Positions 59,473-64,000 of a stretch of 64,000 bases of DNA are shown here, piece after piece. A program made the translations under genes and the position numbers. The DNA is from JBGPLJ01 sp035644395 (GTDB lineage Bacteria > Pseudomonadota > Gammaproteobacteria > Steroidobacterales > Steroidobacteraceae). Every line of letters begins with the position of its first letter. Position 1 is the first letter of the stretch. The DNA is taken from positions 43,945 through 107,944 of the forward strand of contig DASQOR010000041.1 of NCBI GenBank assembly GCA_035644395.1, in the 5' to 3' direction. The notes beneath the pieces are model-generated. The model saw only the letters and a list, made by a program, of their open reading frames with translations. It was not told the origin of the DNA and made no database searches.

Positions 59473-59635
59473 CGAGCTGAAGGAGGTCGACGAGCGGCTC
59501 GCGAGCGTCGTTGAGATGCGTTATTTCGCGGCGCTCGAGACGACTGAAATCGCCGAATGTCTGGGAATTACCGACCGCACGGTCCGGCGCGATCTGGAAA
59601 AAGCGCGCTTGCTGCTGATCGACGAACTTGACTGA
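59459..59635 (+). pseudogene. ECF sigma factor remnant (region 4 only)
   Basis: Reading from 59459 gives H-K-Y-L-D-E-L-K-E-V-D-E-R-L-A-S-V-V, then E-M-R-Y-F-A-A-L-E-T-T-E-I-A-E-C-L-G, then I-T-D-R-T-V-R-R-D-L-E-K-A-R, ending in L-L-L-I-D-E-L-D and TGA. This is the helix-turn-helix region 4 of an extracytoplasmic-function sigma factor. No start codon, region 2 or ribosome-binding site is found upstream; instead the frame runs into the preceding small secreted-protein gene. It is best read as a 5'-truncated gene. Confidence 0.7.
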
Positions 59636-59735
59636 GGCTCGCGCTGTTCGCGCAACCAGGGTGGCTGGCCGGGCGGTCCCTGATCCAAGCGCGTACGATA
59701 GGCGCGCGAATCGAATGAGGCGGGGGGTCGCAGCC

Positions 59736-60341
59736 ATGGCATCGATTGGGACGGCCCGCAAGGCCGGTGCGGTACGCGGGCGGCTGATCGATGCCGCCTA
59801 TGACCTGTTCGCCGAACATGGCGTGAACCAGGTCGGTATCGACACCATCCTCGCGCAGTCCGGCTGCGCCAAGGCAAGCCTCTACAACAACTTCAATTCC
59901 AAGGTGGAGCTGGCGGTTGCGTTTCTCGATCGACGGGAAGCGGTATGGACCCGCGGCTGGCTGGAGCACGAAGTCCATCGGCTCGCGCGTACGCCGAAGG
60001 GACGGCTGCTCGCGATCTTCGACGTCTTCCATGCCTGGTTCCAGCGGCGGGATTTCGAGGGCTGCTCGTTCATCAACGTGATGCTCGAATCGGACGCCGG
60101 CAGCCCGGTGCGTCAGGCCGCGGCCATCCATCTCGGCAGAATCCGCGCAATCCTGCGCGAGCTCGCCGAGGGGGCGCGACTCGCGGATTCGGAACGCTTT
60201 GCGCAGACCTGGCACATGCTGATGAAGGGTTGCATCGTTTCCGCCTGTGAAGGCAATCGCAATGCCGCGCGGCAAGCCAAGCGGGCCGCCCGCTATGTCC
60301 TCGAAGCGTGGCCGCAGCGCCGCGTGCGCCCGACCCGCTAG
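59736..60341 (+). CDS. TetR family transcriptional regulator
   Basis: 201 residues from the ATG at 59736 with GGGGGGT upstream; an ATG at 59715 is an alternative. The N-terminal helix-turn-helix reads G-R-L-I-D-A-A-Y-D-L-F-A-E-H-G-V-N-Q-V-G-I-D-T-I-L, then S-G-C-A-K-A-S-L-Y-N-N-F. The ligand-binding half has F-x-G-C-S-F-I-N-V-M-L-E, seen in a TetR_C group often regulating oxidoreductases. No obvious target gene is adjacent; the next gene is a histidine kinase on the same strand. Confidence 0.87.
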   Translation: MASIGTARKAGAVRGRLIDAAYDLFAEHGVNQVGIDTILAQSGCAKASLYNNFNSKVELAVAFLDRREAVWTRGWLEHEVHRLARTPKGRLLAIFDVFHAWFQRRDFEGCSFINVMLESDAGSPVRQAAAIHLGRIRAILRELAEGARLADSERFAQTWHMLMKGCIVSACEGNRNAARQAKRAARYVLEAWPQRRVRPTR

Positions 60342-60427
60342 GCTGCCGCCCGCCCGTTCAAGTACGGGTTCCCCCAGCCGATAGATGCCTGGTACGAATC
60401 GGCGCGCCGCACGGCCGCCGGTCCGGC

Positions 60428-62395
60428 ATGACTCGGCGGCGGCGAATCCACACCGTGAAACGACTACTCGGGCACTTCGACCGTCCTCTCCTGAATGGCT
60501 TGCTGGCGGGCCTGGTCATCCTCGGCATTTCGTCACTCGGCCTTTTCTATCTCTGGCGCTCGGCGCGCGATGCCCAGCTCGATGCCGTACGTACCGAGCT
60601 CACGCAGCTCGCGCGGGTGGCCGCCGCAGAAATCGACGGCGACCTGCATCGCCGCATTCGCTCGCCAGCGCAGGCGGGCAGTCCCGACCACCTCGCCGCT
60701 CTCGCCCCACTGGTGAAATTCCACAAGGCGACGACCGACGTCATCTACGTCTATACGGCGATCCGTGTCGGCAGCCAGATCTACTTCGTACTGGGGACGG
60801 ACTATCTCTATCGGGTTGCCGGTGACGATCTGCCGGCGGATCCGGTCATGAAGCCGTACAGCACGCCGGATCCGGCGCTGCAGCGGGCGCTCGAGCGGCA
60901 CGAGCCAGCCGTGAACAGTGAGCCCGTGCACGAAGCCCAGCGCAGCTACCTGAGCGCTTACGCGCCGTTCTACGACGGCCAGGGCCAGTTTGTCGGCGTG
61001 CTCGGCATCGACATGTGGGTCAAGGATTTCGACGCGCGCATCGCCGTCATCCGGCGCGCGGGGCTCGGCGCATTTGCCGCGGTTGCGCTGCTGTCGGTGC
61101 TCGCTGGCTTTGTCGTGACCCGGCTCAGCCGGACAGCGCAGCGGGCGCGCCGGCGCGACCGCGCCGTGCAGGCACGGCTGGCGGACGCCAAGGCACAAGC
61201 GGAAATACAGGCCCGGCGTGCGGAATCGGCGTCGAAGGCGAAGACCGAATTCCTCGCGATGATGAGCCACGAAATCCGCACTCCCATGAACGGCGTGCTC
61301 GGGTTCGTGAACCTGCTGCTCGATACGCGTCTCGACGCCGAGCAACGCGAATTCGCCGAGACCATCCAGCGCTCAGGCGATGCCTTGCTTGCGGTCATCA
61401 ACGACGTCCTCGACTACTCGAAGATCGAGGCGGGCCGCATGAGTATCGAGCAGGTGGACTTCGACCTGCACGCGGTCTGCGCCGACGTTGAAGCCATCAT
61501 GCAGCCTGCGGCCATCGAACGCGTGCTCGCGCTGACGCTCGATTTTGCAGCGGACGTACCGCGTTGCGTGCGGGGCGACCCGGCGCGCGTGCGCCAGGTG
61601 TTGCTGAATCTCGCCAGCAATGCCGTGAAATTCACGGAGCACGGATCGGTACGCATCGGCGTCGCCCGGGGCGACGCAGCGCACGTGCGGATCAGCGTGA
61701 GCGACACGGGCATCGGCATACGGCCCGAGCAGCTCGAAAAGCTCTTTCGCCGCTTCAGCCAGGCCGATTCTTCGACCACGCGGCGCTATGGAGGCACGGG
61801 GCTCGGCCTTGCGATCAGCAAGCACCTGGTGGAATTGATGGGCGGCGAGATTGGCGTAACCAGCGATCCCGGCCACGGCTCGACCTTCTGGTTCGCAATT
61901 CCCGCACCGGCAGCAACCCTGTCGGCGCCAGCGCCGTCTTCGACAGCCGCGCCGGCGCAAGGCGCCGGCCGCGGCCGCTTGTTGCTGGTCGAGGACAACG
62001 CGGTCAACCAGCGCGTCGCAACCCATGTTCTGGGCAAGATGGGTTATGCAGTCGAGGTCGCGCAGCACGGCCGCGAGGCGATCGAGCGGCTGTGCCGCGA
62101 GCGCTATGACCTGGTGCTCATGGACTGCCAGATGCCGGAGATGGACGGCTTCGAGGCGACCCGCATGATCCGCGATCCCGCGTCCGCCGTGCTCGATCAC
62201 GCCGTACCGGTCGTTGCCATGACGGCGAACGCGTTCGAAGAGGATCGCGAGCGCTGTCTCGCCGCGGGCATGAATGATTTCCTGGCAAAGCCCGTCGATC
62301 GGCGGATGCTGGCCGACATGCTCTCCCAATGGCTGCAGCCGGCCGGGAGCCGTGCGGTCCAGGCGGTTCCGCCGGCCGAACGACAGTCGGGCTGA
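60428..62395 (+). CDS. Hybrid sensor histidine kinase with receiver domain
   Basis: 655 residues from the ATG at 60428. Two membrane segments (about 21-43 and 211-231) frame a periplasmic Cache/PAS-like sensor with I-Y-F-V-L-G-T-D-Y and F-V-G-V-L-G-I-D-M. The HisKA domain has M-M-S-H-E-I-R-T-P-M-N-G with phospho-acceptor His281. The ATPase domain has L-N-L-A-S-N-A-V-K-F-T, D-T-G-I-G-I and G-G-T-G-L-G-L-A-I. A C-terminal receiver (about 518-640) has V-E-D-N and phospho-acceptor Asp566 in L-M-D-C-Q-M-P-E-M-D-G. No HPt domain or response regulator gene is nearby, so partners are elsewhere. Confidence 0.92.
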   Translation: MTRRRRIHTVKRLLGHFDRPLLNGLLAGLVILGISSLGLFYLWRSARDAQLDAVRTELTQLARVAAAEIDGDLHRRIRSPAQAGSPDHLAALAPLVKFHKATTDVIYVYTAIRVGSQIYFVLGTDYLYRVAGDDLPADPVMKPYSTPDPALQRALERHEPAVNSEPVHEAQRSYLSAYAPFYDGQGQFVGVLGIDMWVKDFDARIAVIRRAGLGAFAAVALLSVLAGFVVTRLSRTAQRARRRDRAVQARLADAKAQAEIQARRAESASKAKTEFLAMMSHEIRTPMNGVLGFVNLLLDTRLDAEQREFAETIQRSGDALLAVINDVLDYSKIEAGRMSIEQVDFDLHAVCADVEAIMQPAAIERVLALTLDFAADVPRCVRGDPARVRQVLLNLASNAVKFTEHGSVRIGVARGDAAHVRISVSDTGIGIRPEQLEKLFRRFSQADSSTTRRYGGTGLGLAISKHLVELMGGEIGVTSDPGHGSTFWFAIPAPAATLSAPAPSSTAAPAQGAGRGRLLLVEDNAVNQRVATHVLGKMGYAVEVAQHGREAIERLCRERYDLVLMDCQMPEMDGFEATRMIRDPASAVLDHAVPVVAMTANAFEEDRERCLAAGMNDFLAKPVDRRMLADMLSQWLQPAGSRAVQAVPPAERQSG

Positions 62396-62435
62396 GGTAT
62401 ATTCGGCACCCCTGCAGTGTCATTGACGGCCTTCG

Positions 62436-63023
62436 ATGGCGACCAGCCCGGAACAAACGCCCCCACGCAAGATGCTGTCGGCCCTGCGGCGCCGGCCGCT
62501 GCTGACACCGGTGTGGCTTACGCTGCTGCTCGGCATCGTCCTCGTGGCCGCCGGCGCCTGGCTGTGGTCATCGCAGACGACGACCACGATCATTGTCGTG
62601 CGGCACGCGGAGAAGGAGCTCGGCAGCATCGACGATCCGCCGCTGAGTACCGCGGGCGAGCAGCGCGCGGCGGCCCTCGGCCGGATGTTCGGGGAGAAAT
62701 CGACGGCGGGGCAGGTCGATGCCATCTTTGCCTCGGACACGCGTCGCGGCCAGCGGACCGCGGCCCCGCTCGCTTTGCGACTTGGCATCTCCGTGCAGGT
62801 GTATCCGGGCCGTGAAGTGCAGCCGCTGCTCGACAAGATCGACAGTCAGTACCGAGGTCGTCGGATCCTGGTTGTCGGCCACAGCAACACCGTGCCCGAT
62901 CTCGTGCGCCGGCTGGCGCCGCGGGCGAATGTGCCGCCCATGGGGGAGGACGACTACGACACGATGTATGTCGTGACGGTACCGAGCCTGGGGCCGCCGG
63001 CCGTCCTGCGCGTCAAGTATTAG
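62436..63023 (+). CDS. Membrane-anchored histidine phosphatase family protein
   Basis: 195 residues. One N-terminal helix (about 22-45) anchors it, probably facing the periplasm. The phosphoglycerate-mutase-like catalytic motif R56-H57-A-E is followed by F-A-S-D-T-R-R-G-Q-R-T-A and the second histidine in V-V-G-H-S-N-T-V-P. All core residues are kept. The substrate is unknown. The gene follows the histidine kinase by 40 nt; a relation to phospho-His signalling, as for SixA, is possible but not shown. Confidence 0.83.
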   Translation: MATSPEQTPPRKMLSALRRRPLLTPVWLTLLLGIVLVAAGAWLWSSQTTTTIIVVRHAEKELGSIDDPPLSTAGEQRAAALGRMFGEKSTAGQVDAIFASDTRRGQRTAAPLALRLGISVQVYPGREVQPLLDKIDSQYRGRRILVVGHSNTVPDLVRRLAPRANVPPMGEDDYDTMYVVTVPSLGPPAVLRVKY

Positions 63024-63098
63024 CGGCGGCGACTCTTATCTATAGGCGAATGGCCTGCGTCGCCGGCGTTCGATGTCTGCCGACATAAATATCAATGG

Positions 63099-63117
63099 CT
63101 TAGATAGAGTATCTAAG
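63099..63117. repeat. AT-rich perfect hairpin between convergent genes
   Basis: CTTAGATA (63099-63106) and TATCTAAG (63110-63117) form an 8-bp stem around GAG. It overlaps the stop codon of the acetyltransferase gene and sits in unusually AT-rich sequence for this genome. No T-run follows. It may stop transcription from both sides or be a protein-binding site. Confidence 0.55.
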
Positions 63118-63583
63118 GTCGATTAGCAGGCTTGCGGAAGTCCACCTCGAGGACCTGGTAGCCGCTGTCCACCATGCCGAGTCGCGTGTAGGTCGCTTGC
63201 GCTGAGCGGTTGTGGGCTTCCATGTAGAGCCGGATGCCGCAAACCCGCGGCGTCGCCCGGGCCAGACCTTCGAGATGCCGGAAAAGCAGGCTGAAAATGC
63301 CGCGTCGACGCGCATCCTGGCGGACGTACACCGACTGGATCCACCAGAAGTCGCCGTTCCGCCAGTCGCTCCATTCGGTCGTGTACATCAATTGCCCGAG
63401 CGGCTGGCCGGATTCCTCGGCGATGAAGTACCGTCCCTTCGCGGGATCCTCGAGCAGGGCGCGTACACCCGGCACCAGGAACCGGCGATCGAGCTCACGC
63501 TGCTCGGTCTCGGCGGCGATCCGCGCGTTGGAATCGACAATGAATTCAAGGTCGCCGAGCGTGGCGGCGCGGACCTCAGGCAT
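63113..63583 (-). CDS. GNAT family N-acetyltransferase
   Basis: 156 residues. The acetyl-CoA-binding core is seen as I-Q-S-V-Y-V-R-Q-D-A-R-R-R-G-I-F-S-L-L-F, motif A with R-R-x-G, then Y-M-E-A-H-N-R-S-A-Q-A-T-Y-T-R-L-G-M, motif B. The N-terminal V-R-A-A-T-L-G-D-L-E-F-I-V is typical. The substrate is not predictable. It is divergent from the tRNA-Ala gene. Confidence 0.87.
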   Translation of the reverse strand: MPEVRAATLGDLEFIVDSNARIAAETEQRELDRRFLVPGVRALLEDPAKGRYFIAEESGQPLGQLMYTTEWSDWRNGDFWWIQSVYVRQDARRRGIFSLLFRHLEGLARATPRVCGIRLYMEAHNRSAQATYTRLGMVDSGYQVLEVDFRKPANRP

Positions 63584-63608
63584 ACGGGCTCTCGGCGCGA
63601 CGGCGAAA

Positions 63609-63637
63609 TTGCCGCTTCCGGGACCATACTCTACAAT
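63609..63637 (+). promoter_or_regulatory. Promoter of the tRNA-Ala/tRNA-Arg genes
   Basis: TTGCCG (63609-63614) and TACAAT (63632-63637) have a 17-nt spacer. The segment after the -10 box is CCCGCGCC, a GC-rich discriminator typical of promoters under stringent control by ppGpp. It lies partly inside the start of the divergent acetyltransferase's upstream region. Confidence 0.7.
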
Positions 63638-63656
63638 CCCGCGCCTTCTGAAAAGT

Positions 63657-63732
<76 letters not shown>

Positions 63733-63760
63733 CTTCCACGGATACATTGTGCCCCGGCTC

Positions 63761-63836
63761 GCCCCCGTAGCTCAGTGGATAGAGCGACCGCCTCCTAAGC
63801 GGTAGGTCGTCGGTTCAACTCCGGCCGGGGGCGCCA
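63761..63836 (+). tRNA. tRNA-Arg(CCU)
   Basis: 76 nt with encoded CCA. Acceptor arms GCCCCCG and CGGGGGC pair fully; discriminator G. The anticodon stem ACCGC/GCGGT holds loop CTCCTAA with anticodon CCT (63794-63796), reading AGG. It lies 28 nt after tRNA-Ala and is probably in the same transcript. A transposase gene ends 22 nt downstream. Confidence 0.97.
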
Positions 63837-63857
63837 ACGATGCGCGGTCCATTCCGG

Positions 63858-64000
63858 TCACATGGGTAACACTTTAGCCTGGAACGGATTGGGGGCGCAT
63901 TCGACGCGCGTGAATTGGTCATCGAAGAAGCCCAGGTCATAGTGCATGAAGCTGATGAGCCAGATGTGGTCGGCGACTTCTCGGACGCCGACGTTCTGAC
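63858..64000 (-). mobile_element. Transposase C-terminal fragment (IS481-like integrase)
   Basis: The minus strand encodes ~47 residues entering from the window edge and ending at TGA (63858-63860). The reading includes Q-N-V-G-V-R-E-V-A-D-H-I-W-L-I-S-F-M-H-Y-D and L-G-F-F-D-D-Q-F, then N-P-F-Q-A-K-V-L-P-M. This matches the end of DDE integrase-type transposases of the IS481 group as I recall them. The catalytic part lies beyond the window, and the element's left end should be between 63837 and 63858. Insertion next to a tRNA gene is common for mobile DNA. Confidence 0.75.

Overview
The window is mostly core genome of a high-GC gammaproteobacterium. The main evidence is gene order: rne next to rluC and a Maf gene; yceD-rpmF-plsX-fabH; msbA-lpxK-ycaR-kdsB; and clpS-clpA ... 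infA-aat ... trxB-ftsK-lolA-rarA-serS, which is close to the Escherichia coli order with cydDC and lrp missing and two genes added. The lexA operator has the enterobacterial form CTGT-N8-ACAG. The lexA-imuA-imuB-dnaE2 cassette and exbBD in front of msbA fit a deep-branching lineage such as Xanthomonadales, Nevskiales or Steroidobacterales. That placement is inference; no 16S rRNA gene is present.

Layout. 1-5.8 kb: the end of nagZ, a degenerate LOV-like/GGDEF protein, csiV, mfd and a small exported protein. 5.9-11.9 kb: lolCED, a DUF2062 membrane protein and comEC. 12-16.8 kb: an envelope operon, exbB-exbD-msbA-lpxK-ycaR-kdsB. 16.9-20.6 kb: an EmrAB-type efflux pump with a MarR regulator, and a low-molecular-weight phosphatase. 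20.6-28 kb: rne with a leader of about 360 nt, rluC, maf, then yceD-rpmF-plsX-fabH. 28-29.6 kb: a small unknown protein, an L,D-transpeptidase and a murein-lipoprotein-like gene. 30-36.2 kb: SOS-controlled lexA-imuA-imuB-dnaE2. 36.3-44.8 kb: a secreted choice-of-anchor B protein with a GlyGly-CTERM-like tail beside gspC-D-E-F, a partial type II secretion operon. 45-58.8 kb: N-degron and proteolysis genes (clpS, clpA, aat), an ACT-malic enzyme, infA, trxB, ftsK, lolA, rarA, serS and a Bax-inhibitor-1 protein. 58.9-64 kb: a more variable end with three tRNA genes, a sigma-factor remnant, a TetR regulator, a hybrid histidine kinase, a membrane histidine phosphatase, an acetyltransferase and the 3' end of a transposase gene.

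Several sets work together. LolCDE and LolA move lipoproteins from the inner membrane towards the outer membrane, and a lipoprotein likely to use this route is encoded at 29.3 kb. MsbA, LpxK and KdsB serve lipopolysaccharide synthesis and export. YceD, RpmF, PlsX and FabH link ribosomal protein and lipid synthesis. ClpS, ClpA and Aat form an N-degron route. LexA controls the ImuA-ImuB-DnaE2 mutasome.

I did not find a clear, wholly new multi-gene system. The observations most worth checking are the LOV-like/GGDEF protein that has lost both signature motifs, GspE without its zinc cysteines in a truncated gsp operon, the GlyGly-CTERM protein next to that operon, the transpeptidase facing its probable lipoprotein substrate, a near-leaderless yceD promoter with a palindromic spacer, and several strong unexplained inverted repeats. 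Promoter and start calls were made by eye.
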